Of a DNA stretch of 64,000 nt, positions 53,429 through 62,199 are shown piece by piece; the first letter of the stretch is position 1; the number at the start of each line of letters is the position of its first letter. The notes under the pieces were generated by a model that saw only the letters and a list, made by a program, of their open reading frames with translations, was not told where the DNA came from and did no database searches. The stretch is from Paenibacillus peoriae (GTDB lineage: Bacteria > Bacillota > Bacilli > Paenibacillales > Paenibacillaceae), in NCBI RefSeq assembly GCF_022531965.1, contig NZ_CP092831.1, positions 3,047,001 to 3,111,000 on the forward strand. The letters run 5' to 3'. The translations under genes were made by a program, and so were the position numbers.

Positions 53429-53935
53429 CTAGCTTGCCCGAATAACCTTGACGTCTCCGGTAATCACTTCTTCTCCTTCATAAAGCATAAAGCGACCGTC
53501 CTGCCACTCTACCCGCAACAAATGGTAATTATCAGACTGGTACTGCCAAACATGCTGCTCTCCACCCTGTCGGAAAGGAGCACGGCCCATGACGGTAACT
53601 TGCCCAGAATATTGCTCCTCCAAATGATACGTTGTATCATCCAGCTCTAAAATGGTCGGCACTTCCTCAGGGTTGTCAAGTCTGCCGTCGATGGCCTGAT
53701 ATAGTCCGAATTGCAGTGTTTCCCGTTCCTCTATATGAAGATAACTGATTTGATTACCATCCTGAAGTGTCAAAACAACGGCATTCCGGGCACGATTATG
53801 TACACGACCTACCACTTCATAGGTGACAAGCGAAACTTCACAGATATCACCTGGATTTAAGTGAAGCATGCTTTTCTCTGCTTTTGGCGGCTCCGGCTTA
53901 GCAAATAGATTTGAAATTCGTTTCCAAACACCCAT
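53429..53935 (-). CDS. DUF4178 protein
   Basis: A soluble 168-residue protein made of beta strands: MLHLNPGDICEVSLVTYEVVGRVHNRARN, YLHIEERETLQFGLYQAIDG and DTTYHLEEQYSGQVTVMGRAP fit the DUF4178 family. N-terminal residues 1-20 are basic and aromatic (VWKRISNLFAKPEPPK), possibly membrane associated. The family travels with PspA, DUF350 and DUF4247 in Firmicutes and Actinobacteria. Biochemical role unknown; envelope stress is inferred from company. Confidence 0.85.
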   Translation of the reverse strand: MGVWKRISNLFAKPEPPKAEKSMLHLNPGDICEVSLVTYEVVGRVHNRARNAVVLTLQDGNQISYLHIEERETLQFGLYQAIDGRLDNPEEVPTILELDDTTYHLEEQYSGQVTVMGRAPFRQGGEQHVWQYQSDNYHLLRVEWQDGRFMLYEGEEVITGDVKVIRAS

Positions 53936-53959
53936 GGTTATATTCCTGCCTTTCTTAGC

Positions 53960-54367
53960 CTAGAAGCATGCTGTAATGATCAAGGCGCCAACCAGATGCA
54001 GCGCTCCTGAAAACAGGCCGAAACCAATTTTACCTTCCTGTGTACCTTTATCCAGATCAAACTGGGCCCAGTACCGCAACAGCAGACGTACAATAACTTC
54101 CAAAACAAGCAGGATGACAAAAGCGATCACAGAATACACAAGCGCTTCGAGCAAATTATTAGCTGTAGCGATAGAGCCTGACAAAATATAGCCTTGTGCA
54201 ACCAGCTTCATAATCATTCGTACCGTTACGGCCATATTTCCAGCTTTCACTTCGGCAAAATCCTTATACTTCGTGAATAAAGAGTCGACATACATTAATG
54301 CGAAGATCAAAATAGCTCCCGCACCAGTCCATACAAGCATTGCTTTCATCGTTTCTAAAAAATGCAT
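53960..54367 (-). CDS. DUF350 membrane protein
   Basis: A 135-residue protein with four hydrophobic helices, the DUF350 pattern of two repeated helical hairpins (ALMYVDSLFTKYKDFAEVKAGNMAVTVRMIMKLVAQGYIL in the first, LRYWAQFDLDKGTQEGKIGFGLFSGALHLVGALI in the second, each with the conserved acidic/glycine turns). It is found next to PspA-type genes in many genomes. Role unknown. Confidence 0.87.
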   Translation of the reverse strand: MHFLETMKAMLVWTGAGAILIFALMYVDSLFTKYKDFAEVKAGNMAVTVRMIMKLVAQGYILSGSIATANNLLEALVYSVIAFVILLVLEVIVRLLLRYWAQFDLDKGTQEGKIGFGLFSGALHLVGALIITACF

Positions 54368-54425
54368 TTCATACCATCCTCCACATCTTCTTGACCTTCA
54401 TATAATGTTTTACGCCTGCGGGCAG

Positions 54426-54461
54426 GGAAAAGCGAAGGAGAAAACGTTTCTCCTTCGCTTC
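54426..54461 (-). terminator. Hairpin after pspA
   Basis: Perfect 13-base stem AGCGAAGGAGAAA / TTTCTCCTTCGCT with TTTT on the minus strand. It may reduce transcription from pspA into the downstream genes. Confidence 0.7.
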
Positions 54462-54498
54462 CTGAGCAATCAAACTTGGCGGCACTGCTTAAATGTTC

Positions 54499-55167
54499 TT
54501 ATTTATTTTCGTATTGCTTCAACAAAGCGGCAAGCTCATCGTCCACGGCGCTTTTCTTATCCAGCTCTTTGAACTCCTCATCCAACGATTTTTCCTTAGA
54601 AGACATTTCGTTGCTCGCTTCGGCACGTGCTTCTGCTTGCAGCATTTTTTCCTCCATACGCTTCAATCCGGCAGTTGCCGTATCAGAGCTAAAACCGTTC
54701 ATAGCTTTGTTAATTTCAGTTTGCGCTTTAGCTGCGTTATAACGGGCAACCAGTGTCTCGCGCTTGTTTTTCATTTCTGTCAGCTGTCTGCGCATTTCAT
54801 CCAGCTTGCCACGCAGGTTATCGGCCGCAGCTTTGTTCTGTTCGTAACCAGCTTTGAACTCGTTCATTTTTTGTTCAGCAGATTTCTTTTCTTCCAGCGC
54901 GCGACGGGCCAGATCTACATTTTGTGCTTTTGCAGCGGTATGTGCCTGTTCTTCGCGTTTCTTTACCAAAGCAGCCTGTTCTTCGTATTGCTGTTTGAAT
55001 CTCTTTTCAATAGCAATTTGAGCGGCTACCGCTTTCTCTGCATCTTCCAGGTCCTCTTGCATATCACGAATGTATTGGTCCGTCATTTTAACTGGATCTT
55101 CTGCCTTGTCAATAATGGCGTTAATGTTGGACATCGTAAGATCTCTTAATCGTTTGAAAATAGACAT
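54499..55167 (-). CDS. pspA: PspA/IM30 family membrane-stress protein
   Basis: Peripheral membrane protein of 222 residues, almost entirely alpha-helical coiled coil (about 20-190), with the N-terminal SIFKRLRDLTMSNINAIIDKAEDPVKMTDQYIRDMQEDLEDAEKAVAAQIA typical of PspA/YdjF/LiaH. Such proteins polymerise on damaged membranes and repair or shield them. AGGAGGAAC ribosome site. First gene of the cluster with DUF350, DUF4178 and DUF4247 genes. Confidence 0.92.
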   Translation of the reverse strand: MSIFKRLRDLTMSNINAIIDKAEDPVKMTDQYIRDMQEDLEDAEKAVAAQIAIEKRFKQQYEEQAALVKKREEQAHTAAKAQNVDLARRALEEKKSAEQKMNEFKAGYEQNKAAADNLRGKLDEMRRQLTEMKNKRETLVARYNAAKAQTEINKAMNGFSSDTATAGLKRMEEKMLQAEARAEASNEMSSKEKSLDEEFKELDKKSAVDDELAALLKQYENK

Positions 55168-55255
55168 GTGAAGTTCCTCCTAGAGTTGAATGCTTAAATT
55201 TTAAGCTCTGTACACATGTTTACGCAAGCTTTGCAAAGAGGGTTTCAAAAATTAT

Positions 55256-56278
55256 CTAAAAGCCGCGCAAGTAAGGCTCTGGGATGTCGGCCTGTACTTT
55301 TAGCTCCCGCGATGCATGCAACGCCCAATAGGGATCACGCAGCATGGCGCGGCCTATTGCTACCAGATCAGCTTCTTTTTGCTGAACAACCCGACGGGCG
55401 TCCTCATAATCATCCAGTAATCCAACAGCAATTACAGGTACATTCAGCTTTTCACGGACGGTATGAGCTAAATCCACCTGATAGCCAGCACGCGCAGACG
55501 GCCCTCCGCCAGAACCAATTGGACCCTCGCCACCAGAAGAGATATGGAAAATGTCCACACCTGCATCACGATATCGTTCCCCTACACCTGTTATGTATTC
55601 CACATTATATCCATCCTCGACGTATTCTTTGGCAGATATCCGCATAAGCACAGGCATATCAGCAGGAAGAACCTCTTTAACAGCATGTATGACCTCAACA
55701 CCGAACAGTGACAGATCCTGGCCATATTCATCTTCTCTCGTATTTGTTAAAGGCGAATGAAATTGATGGATCAGATAGCCGTGAGCGCCATGTATCTCAA
55801 CCGTATCAAAACCGGCTTCCACCGCGCGGCGCGCGCCTTCTTTGTATGCCTGAACCAGTTCCCTGACTTCTGCTGTCTTTAAGGCATGCGGCTTTTTAAG
55901 GCGTTCGCTAAAAGGAATCGAAGAAGGACCCACAGGTTGCTCAGCATCTTCGGCCTTGCGTCCAGCGTGGCCTAGTTGAATGCCAATTTTGGCACCATAC
56001 TTGTGAACTTCCTCTACAATCTTACGATATGCAGGAATATGTTCGTCACTCCAAATACCTAAATCACGATCCGTAATACGTCCATCAGGATGAACCGCTG
56101 TCATTTCCACAATAATAAGACCAGCACCTCCTACTGCTCGGCTCACATAATGGACATGATGCCAATCCGTCGGATTTCCATCCTCGGCCTCCACACTGAA
56201 TTGGCACATCGGGGGCATAACAATCCGATTTTTTAAAGAAAGCCCCTTTAATTGATAAGGAGTAAACAAGTCGGTCAC
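55256..56278 (-). CDS. NADPH dehydrogenase of the old yellow enzyme family (YqjM/NamA-like)
   Basis: FMN-dependent ene-reductase, about 340 residues, in the YqjM group. Seen: LFTPYQLKGLSLKNRIVMPPMCQFS with the FMN-side Cys, then HYVSRAVGGAGLIIVEMTAV, QLGHAGRKAE, the catalytic-pair segment EIHGAHGYLIHQF, and the phosphate-binding VAIGRAMLRDPYW. It differs from YqjM by a shortened loop after DEYG: the usual GGSxENRxRF is replaced by QDLSLFG. Start is GTG 56278, six bases from AAGGAAGG; the longer frame to 56341 has no ribosome site. Role in detoxification of unsaturated electrophiles is usual for the family. Confidence 0.88.
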   Translation of the reverse strand: MTDLFTPYQLKGLSLKNRIVMPPMCQFSVEAEDGNPTDWHHVHYVSRAVGGAGLIIVEMTAVHPDGRITDRDLGIWSDEHIPAYRKIVEEVHKYGAKIGIQLGHAGRKAEDAEQPVGPSSIPFSERLKKPHALKTAEVRELVQAYKEGARRAVEAGFDTVEIHGAHGYLIHQFHSPLTNTREDEYGQDLSLFGVEVIHAVKEVLPADMPVLMRISAKEYVEDGYNVEYITGVGERYRDAGVDIFHISSGGEGPIGSGGGPSARAGYQVDLAHTVREKLNVPVIAVGLLDDYEDARRVVQQKEADLVAIGRAMLRDPYWALHASRELKVQADIPEPYLRGF

Positions 56279-56583
56279 TTTTATCCTTCCTTCCTTCAAT
56301 TCCATGTCTGTATAATTATGAATTGCAACCCCATTATACACCAGCTGTCACGGGATACCGAATCCGTTGTAAGGCTAAAACTTGCGAAAATGCTCTTGTT
56401 TTCGGTCATGTTTAAGAGAATATGTACGTTTAGCTCCATCATCTTCATTGATAATCATTTCATCGCGAACTTCTTTCCAGACGTTTATGAGCCTAACTTG
56501 GTAACCAGCATATTTTTAATAGGACAGGTACATAATAGTCGAGAGCACCACTAGGTACCACTGCACGAAAAGGGGGGATACAT
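56279..56583. other. Gap between OYE gene and polysaccharide deacetylase
   Basis: 305 bases carrying the divergent promoters. A short palindrome-like TAGGTACCACTGC lies before the deacetylase. No gene or clear operator was found. Confidence 0.5.
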
Positions 56584-57390
56584 ATGCCGTACAGGGGAGT
56601 GTTGCCATGCTTGGCACTGTTACTAGCATTTTCAAGTTTACCCGTTCACGCGGATGCGCCTCCCAAGATCGGAACGCCCCATCCGAAGGAAGCAGCTGTT
56701 GCTTCTTCTGTACATCTGAGTACAGATCGAGCTACTCCTACATTAGCAATGTTGCGTAAAAAACATGCGGACATTTTTAAAATGTGCGGCCCACACACCC
56801 GCCAAATTGCCTTAACCTTTGATGATGTGCCCGATTCTAGGTATACGCCGCAGGTTTTGGACGTATTACACGCCAACGGCATCAAAGCCACCTTTTTCAT
56901 CGTCGGTCACCGTGCGGAGAAGCATCCGGGGATTATACGTCGTATTATCCGTGAAGGCCATGCTATAGGAAATCATTCCTATACTCATCCGGATTTTAGG
57001 AAGGCTACACCAGAACGCTTTCGCAACCAGATTACAAAAACAGAACGTATTTTACAAGCCAGCGCAGGTTTTCGCCCCAAGTTGATTCGTCCACCCTACG
57101 GTGAAATTACAGAGCCTCAAATAAAGTGGGCACGTCGTCATGGCTACATGATTGTCAACTGGAATGTAGACTCTCTCGACTGGAAGGGACTAAGTAAAAC
57201 ACAAATTCAGCGAAATGTGATTCCAGCTACAGGGCCTGGCTCTATTATTTTAATGCACGCTGGTGGAGGTCAAAGTTCCAACTTGCAAGGCACTGTCCAA
57301 GCTTTGCCGGGTCTAATTCACTCTCTAAAAGCTAAGGGCTACAAATTTGTGACAGTCCCCCGGCTACTCCACACATCGGAACGAAAATAA
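56584..57390 (+). CDS. Polysaccharide deacetylase (NodB domain)
   Basis: Secreted carbohydrate esterase family 4 protein of 268 residues. Signal peptide to about residue 23 (VHADA). NodB motifs: TFDDVPD (about 78-84, the catalytic base and metal Asp), NHSYTHPD (about 122-129, metal His pair), RPPYGE (about 162-167), and the later DSLDW and ILMHAG segments (about 184 and 221). Removes acetyl groups from peptidoglycan or chitin-like glycans outside the cell. ATG after AAGGGGGG. Related to PdaA/YlxY-type deacetylases but shorter linker; substrate not fixed. Confidence 0.92.
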   Translation: MPYRGVLPCLALLLAFSSLPVHADAPPKIGTPHPKEAAVASSVHLSTDRATPTLAMLRKKHADIFKMCGPHTRQIALTFDDVPDSRYTPQVLDVLHANGIKATFFIVGHRAEKHPGIIRRIIREGHAIGNHSYTHPDFRKATPERFRNQITKTERILQASAGFRPKLIRPPYGEITEPQIKWARRHGYMIVNWNVDSLDWKGLSKTQIQRNVIPATGPGSIILMHAGGGQSSNLQGTVQALPGLIHSLKAKGYKFVTVPRLLHTSERK

Positions 57391-57428
57391 CAGTATGTTT
57401 ATGATTGAGGTACAAGCTAAAGCAACGT

Positions 57429-57481
57429 AAAAAGGCTGTCTTACCAGCAGAAGTATTCTGCTCGTCAAGACAGCCTTTTTA
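57429..57481 (+). terminator. Terminator of the deacetylase gene
   Basis: Stem AAAAAGGCTGTCTT / AAGACAGCCTTTTT with an inner AGCAGAA/TTCTGCT hairpin. Confidence 0.9.
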
Positions 57482-57533
57482 CGGATAGGACCTGATAAGA
57501 GTCCGACCTAGATATATACGGATATAGGCGTTA

Positions 57534-57561
57534 TGTTTACATAATATATATTATGTTTAAT
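57534..57561. repeat. dif-like palindrome 5
   Basis: Left arm TGTTTACATAA (10 of 11 to the XerD half-site), central TATATA, right arm TTATGTTTAAT (8 of 11). Its 18-base core is identical to that of site 3, 36 kb away. Lies alone between the deacetylase terminator and the convergent LysM-3D gene. Confidence 0.6.
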
Positions 57562-57583
57562 TAAACTGTATATACGTACAATG

Positions 57584-58252
57584 CTATTTATCAATAACGT
57601 ACAGCTTCACATTTTGAAATCCAAAGTCGTTCACAAATGATTTGTTGCCTGGAATAAAGATATCAATCCGCTTTCCTGTAATGGCGCTGCCCTGATCGCG
57701 AGCGACAGCTACAAAAGAATGATCCGGCAAACCTGGATGGGAGTAGCCTGTAACCAGTACTTTCGTGCCCATCGGAATGACGTTAGGATCTACCGCAATT
57801 GTACCTAGTTTAAGCGGATTGCCGTAGTAGTCCACTGCGCCCCATTTACCATTCTCATCGGCTGCGGCAGAATACGCTGAAGCCTTAACGTCAACTATTT
57901 TGCTATAGTTGAATGTTTTACCCCAAGCTTCAATCGTTGGCGCCTCATTCGCTGCTGCTTTCTCCGTAAGAAGCTGCGGCTTCGATTCCGAAGCTGCCTT
58001 TACACTTTTTTCGCCAGGCACCTTAATTTGCAGACCTGCATATATATTGCTGGAGGCAATGTTTGGGTTAGCCTTTGTTAGCTCGTCTACCGATACTCCA
58101 TAACGTTGAGCAAGCAAAAAGAAGGTATCGCCCTCTTTGGCAGTGTGAAGCGAGGCAGCATCCGCTATTCCAGCTGTCTGTGCCAACCCTGCAATAGCTG
58201 CGGCAAGCACCGCAATTTTCATCGTTTTACCAATATGTTTTAAATGTTTCAA
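57584..58252 (-). CDS. LysM and 3D-domain cell wall protein
   Basis: Exported protein of 222 residues. Signal peptide about 1-33, then a LysM peptidoglycan-binding domain (about 36-80, HTAKEGDTFFLLAQRYGVSVDELTKANPNI), a linker, and a C-terminal 3D domain with the three conserved aspartates (AVDPNVIPMG, ARDQGSAITGK and RIDIFIPG) seen in lytic transglycosylase-like Sps/YuiC/MltA-type proteins. Start is TTG 58252 with AGGAGG at nine bases. It lies under a c-di-AMP riboswitch, so cell wall turnover would be tied to c-di-AMP. Confidence 0.92.
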   Translation of the reverse strand: MKHLKHIGKTMKIAVLAAAIAGLAQTAGIADAASLHTAKEGDTFFLLAQRYGVSVDELTKANPNIASSNIYAGLQIKVPGEKSVKAASESKPQLLTEKAAANEAPTIEAWGKTFNYSKIVDVKASAYSAAADENGKWGAVDYYGNPLKLGTIAVDPNVIPMGTKVLVTGYSHPGLPDHSFVAVARDQGSAITGKRIDIFIPGNKSFVNDFGFQNVKLYVIDK

Positions 58253-58267
58253 AGATATGTACCTCCT

Positions 58268-58450
58268 CTTTTATGCCTGCGAAGTTAGCTGTCGGATTCG
58301 GACTCAGGAGAAGCCCTATGCTTGTGCAATTCACCCCTAGGCATATTCCTCATCGTCTTATGACGTATCGGAATGGCTGCCGTTGTTACGTCCCCCGCAC
58401 TTCCCATAGTTTGGGCCAGCATTTCAGCGCTTGTCTAACCGCATGCTGTC
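58268..58450 (-). ncRNA. c-di-AMP riboswitch (ydaO-yuaA)
   Basis: On the minus strand the leader contains the aptamer's conserved pieces in order: GCGGGGGACG, TAGGGGTGAATTG, a TAGGGCTTCTC stretch, and near the 3' end CCGAATCCGACAGC followed by TAACTTCGCAGGC. These match the ydaO-type class that binds cyclic di-AMP. The 3' end lies about 15 bases before the start codon, next to AGGAGG. Boundaries are approximate. Confidence 0.85.
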
Positions 58451-58604
58451 CCGGTAAGTTTTGGCTTACTGCATAATATCACAATTTTGTAACCTTATCC
58501 GCATGAAAATGTTGGGAACCCTGAACATCATACTACACTCGTTACAATTTTGTCATTAAGAAATCGATATTTGTTACGAAAGTATGGGGAAATGGTGACA
58601 AAAT

Positions 58605-58636
58605 AAGAAAAGCCCTCCGTCAACGGAGAGCTCTTT
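58605..58636 (-). terminator. Terminator of the amino acid ABC operon
   Basis: Stem AGCTCTCCGT / ACGGAGGGCT followed by TTTTCTTATTTT on the minus strand. Confidence 0.8.
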
Positions 58637-58657
58637 TATGATTAGACCAGCACTTTC

Positions 58658-59380
58658 TTACAATACTTTGGCAAGAAAATCACGAGTGCGATCATGGCTT
58701 GGAGTGCCAAATACCTGGTCTGGTGCACCCTGCTCCACAATTTGACCGTTATCCATAAAGATAATTCGATCGCCTACCTCGCGGGCAAAGCCCATTTCAT
58801 GCGTTACAATTACCATTGTCATACCGCCTTCGGCGAGCTTCTTCATTACATCCAGAACCTCTCCAACCATTTCAGGGTCCAATGCAGAAGTCGGCTCATC
58901 GAACAGCATTACGTGCGGCTGCATGGCCAAAGCACGCGCAATCGCAATACGTTGCTTCTGACCACCGGATAGCTGGTTCGGATAGGTATTCTTCTTATCC
59001 TCGAGCCCCACGGTACGCAGGAGTTCTAATGCAATTTTTTCCGCTTCCTTACCTGACTGTTTTCTAACCTGCGTCGGTGCAAGCGTCAGGTTCTGCAACA
59101 CTGTTTTGTGTGGGAACAGATTAAAATGCTGGAACACCATCCCCATTTTTTCCCGGGTTACATTAATATTATGACCACGAGCTGTAATCGGCTCGCCCTC
59201 AAATAAAATCTCCCCATCCGTCGGCTGTTCTAACAGATTCATACAACGCAAAAACGTACTCTTCCCCGAACCGCTGGGACCGATGATAACGACAACTTCT
59301 CCTTTGGCGATATCTATATCAATGCCTTTTAAAATCTCATTCTTGCCGAACGATTTACGCAATTGTTTAACGGTGATCAC
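58658..59380 (-). CDS. Polar amino acid ABC transporter ATPase
   Basis: ATPase of the GlnQ/HisP type, 240 residues. Walker [10 protein letters not shown] (about 33-41), Q-loop [10 protein letters not shown], signature LSGGQKQR (about 136-143), Walker [14 protein letters not shown] and H-loop VTHEM. Overlaps the end of the permease gene by 14 bases. Its operon partner is a fused binding protein-permease, so the transporter needs only these two polypeptides. Confidence 0.94.
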   Translation of the reverse strand: MITVKQLRKSFGKNEILKGIDIDIAKGEVVVIIGPSGSGKSTFLRCMNLLEQPTDGEILFEGEPITARGHNINVTREKMGMVFQHFNLFPHKTVLQNLTLAPTQVRKQSGKEAEKIALELLRTVGLEDKKNTYPNQLSGGQKQRIAIARALAMQPHVMLFDEPTSALDPEMVGEVLDVMKKLAEGGMTMVIVTHEMGFAREVGDRIIFMDNGQIVEQGAPDQVFGTPSHDRTRDFLAKVL

Positions 59381-60830
59381 TGGCTCTCAACTTCCTTTCC
59401 CATAAACCAAGCAGCTTAGACAAGCTGAATGTCATTACAAAATAAATAGCGGCTGTGATTATGAACGGACTTAATCCTTCGTAGGTAATATTCTTAATGA
59501 CCTGGGCTTGATACATAATATCCACCATACCAATAGTCGAAATAATGGAGGATTCTTTAATAATTGTAATAAACTCATTACCTATAGCAGGCAAAATAGA
59601 TTTAAACGCTTGTGGCAAAATGACGTGACGCATAGCTTTGCCTCGTCCCATACCCAATGAGCGTGCGGCCTCCATCTGTCCACGGTCTACTGCCTGGATA
59701 CCTGCACGGAAAATTTCAGCCAGATATGCCGAGCTATTCAGAGACAATGTGATTATACCGGACTGGAGTGGAGTAAAATTGACACCCAGCGTCAAAGCAA
59801 TCCCGTAGTGAATGATCATGAGCTGCACCAGCATAGGTGTGCCACGCAGGATCTCCACATATGTGGTACCTAACCACTCAATGATGCGTATACCACTCAT
59901 CCGCAACAAGGATACGATCAGACCAATGATAAATCCAAACAGTACTCCGAGTGCAGACAGCAACAGAGTGTAACCAATACCCGTAGCGTAAAGACTGCGG
60001 TATTTCCAAAAAATATCTACGATGTTATTAGAAGAAACCTGTCGATCTGCCGAGAGTGCACTCGCTTCTGTAGAAAACTTTTCAATCGACCCGTCCGCTT
60101 TCAGGCGAGCCAACGTTTTATTTACAGAGGCAAGCAATTCTGCGTTCCCCTTACGTATACCTACAGCAGTTTCTGCTCCGGCATCCTCAGGTATCGCTTT
60201 GGCAAGTGTTACGGTCCCATCTAACGTGTACCCTTTAGCAACCGTATCTTCGATCACAACAGCGTTGATACGCTGGGTCCGCAGCTGGAGTACCAGATCG
60301 GATATTTTGTCCAGTGAGGTTACAGAGGCATTGGGTACTTTTTGAGCAATTTCTTCCTGAATACTCCCCTTTTGCGCGCCAATCTTCTCGCCTTTCAAAG
60401 CAGCCATCGTAGGATATTTGTCTTTATCCTCTGGGCGTACCATAATGACTTGCTTGGAGCGATAATATACATCTGAAAAATCAATGCTTTTTCTACGCTC
60501 ATCCGTCGGTGTCATACCGGACAGTACCAAGTCTACGCGACCACTTTGCAGAGCAGGTAGCAAAGAGTCAAAACTCATGTCCTCAGGGACCATCTCCGCA
60601 CCCAAATCTTTGGCGATTTCCTTCGCGATTTCCACATCGAAGCCAACAATAGTATCCTTACCGTTAATAACTTTATGAAACTCATACGGCGGAAAGTCGG
60701 CACTCATGCCCACTACAAGTTTTTTCTGTGGCTTTGCTTCCGTTCCGTATGCATTGAGCATGGGAAGACCCGTCAACAGCAAGATAACCGCCGTCAAAAC
60801 CAGGGCGGTAAAACGATATGCCTTTTTCAA
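59367..60830 (-). CDS. Fused amino acid-binding protein and ABC permease
   Basis: A 487-residue fusion: signal peptide or anchor (about 1-28), a class II binding-protein domain (about 37-265; [67 protein letters not shown]), then a HisM/GlnP-type permease (about 280-480) with helices and the EAA-loop [33 protein letters not shown]. Start TTG 60830 with AAGGAG about ten bases upstream. Known from Firmicutes as an arrangement of polar amino acid uptake systems. Amino acid not fixed; acidic, basic or sulphur-containing amino acids are options. Confidence 0.93.
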   Translation of the reverse strand: MKKAYRFTALVLTAVILLLTGLPMLNAYGTEAKPQKKLVVGMSADFPPYEFHKVINGKDTIVGFDVEIAKEIAKDLGAEMVPEDMSFDSLLPALQSGRVDLVLSGMTPTDERRKSIDFSDVYYRSKQVIMVRPEDKDKYPTMAALKGEKIGAQKGSIQEEIAQKVPNASVTSLDKISDLVLQLRTQRINAVVIEDTVAKGYTLDGTVTLAKAIPEDAGAETAVGIRKGNAELLASVNKTLARLKADGSIEKFSTEASALSADRQVSSNNIVDIFWKYRSLYATGIGYTLLLSALGVLFGFIIGLIVSLLRMSGIRIIEWLGTTYVEILRGTPMLVQLMIIHYGIALTLGVNFTPLQSGIITLSLNSSAYLAEIFRAGIQAVDRGQMEAARSLGMGRGKAMRHVILPQAFKSILPAIGNEFITIIKESSIISTIGMVDIMYQAQVIKNITYEGLSPFIITAAIYFVMTFSLSKLLGLWERKLRASDHR

Positions 60831-60876
60831 TCTTTTTTTCTCTCCTTAAATTCTTTATAATAAATAAGATTGTGTC

Positions 60877-60905
60877 ATTATAAATGAATATGCATGATTA
60901 TGCAA
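60877..60905 (-). promoter_or_regulatory. Promoter with embedded palindrome for the ABC operon
   Basis: On the minus strand TTGCAT (60905-60900), 17-base spacer, TATAAT (60882-60877). The spacer and -35 hold the inverted repeat TGCAT-GATT-ATGCA (60891-60904), partly like an ARG box (TGAAT-N4-ATTCA). A regulator binding here, possibly ArgR, is speculative. Confidence 0.5.
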
Positions 60906-60978
60906 TGAATGTTATAGTACAATTTCAGCATACCTAGCACAGTACCTACATTACAGCTTATATAAAGGAGTTTTCAGC

Positions 60979-62157
60979 ATGAATTTTAAACAGACCATTC
61001 AAAAGACAATTGAGCAGCATGCCCCACGCTTTAAGGACATTTCGTTATATATTGGGGCAAATCCTGAACTTGGAAACGAGGAATTTCTGGCCGCTGCCCG
61101 TTTAAAAGAAGAACTCATTTTTCACGGTTTTGAGATCCAGGCACCCGTATTGGGCATAGAAACAGCCTTTATTGCAACTTACAAAGCTGAAAAATCCGGG
61201 CCGGTTGTCGCATTTCTGGCAGAATATGACGCTCTGAAAGGTTTAGGACACGCCTGTGGGCACCATCTGATATGCATGATGAGTACCGGTGCTGCCGTTG
61301 GCCTCAAGTCGATCATCGACGAAACTGGTGGAGAAGTACGGGTATACGGCACACCTGCCGAAGAAACTCGTGGTGCTAAGGTCCCTATGGCCGCTGCCGG
61401 TTTGTTTGATGATTGCGACATAGCACTTATGACGCATCCTTATGATCGTTACGAAAAATCAGGCAAATCGCTGGCGATTGATGCTGTACAATTCGAATTT
61501 TTTGGTCAATCCGCTCACGCGGCTGCCAGCCCGCACGAAGGCATTAACGCGCTGGACGCTGTGATTCAAACGTTCAATGGCATCAATGCGTTCCGTCAAC
61601 AAGTAAAAAGCACAGTGCGTATCCATGGGATCATTAATCAGGGTGGCCAAGCAGCCAATATTATTCCTGATTACGCCTCAGCGCAATTTTATGTAAGGGC
61701 CGCTACACGTCAAGAACTGAACCCGCTGACTCGCCGTGTTATTCAAATTGCTGAAGGAGCTGCTTTACAGGCCGGGTGTCGTTTGGAGACCTCCAATTAT
61801 GAGACTTCTTATGATGAAATGGTCACGAACCGTGTACTTTCCGATGCGTTTACCGCAAATTTGGTACAGGCTGGCATTTCGCAAGAAGATATAACGGAAG
61901 GCGAAGATCATGGCTCTATGGATATCGGAAATGTATCGCTTCATTGCCCTGCTATCCATCCTTACATTCAAGTTATTGACGAGAAGCATGCCTTGCATAC
62001 ACCAGAATTCCGCGATTTGGCGATGCAGGACCGAGCCATGGAAGGAATGCTGCTGGCTGCGAGAACTTTGGCATGGACTGCTTGCGATGTAATCACGAAT
62101 CCTGAACTGCTAGCCCAGATAAAAAAAGAATTCGCTCTGCTGAATAACGAATGCTAA
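60979..62157 (+). CDS. M20 family amidohydrolase (AbgB/PM20D2-like)
   Basis: Metallo-amidohydrolase of 392 residues in the M20D/AbgA-B branch. Metal and catalytic motifs: LAEYDALKGLGHACGHHLI (about 80-98), GTPAEETRGAKV (about 116-127), and SAHAAASPHEGINALDAV in the lid domain, EGEDHGSMDIGNVS near the C-terminus. Family members cleave p-aminobenzoyl-glutamate, N-acylated amino acids or dipeptides. Divergent from the amino acid ABC operon, with the shared 150-base regulatory region, so release and uptake of an amino acid could be linked. Substrate unproven. Confidence 0.87.
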   Translation: MNFKQTIQKTIEQHAPRFKDISLYIGANPELGNEEFLAAARLKEELIFHGFEIQAPVLGIETAFIATYKAEKSGPVVAFLAEYDALKGLGHACGHHLICMMSTGAAVGLKSIIDETGGEVRVYGTPAEETRGAKVPMAAAGLFDDCDIALMTHPYDRYEKSGKSLAIDAVQFEFFGQSAHAAASPHEGINALDAVIQTFNGINAFRQQVKSTVRIHGIINQGGQAANIIPDYASAQFYVRAATRQELNPLTRRVIQIAEGAALQAGCRLETSNYETSYDEMVTNRVLSDAFTANLVQAGISQEDITEGEDHGSMDIGNVSLHCPAIHPYIQVIDEKHALHTPEFRDLAMQDRAMEGMLLAARTLAWTACDVITNPELLAQIKKEFALLNNEC

Positions 62158-62199
62158 ATCTTAATTCCGTGTTATTTCAGAAAGGAGTAGCCAGCCATC

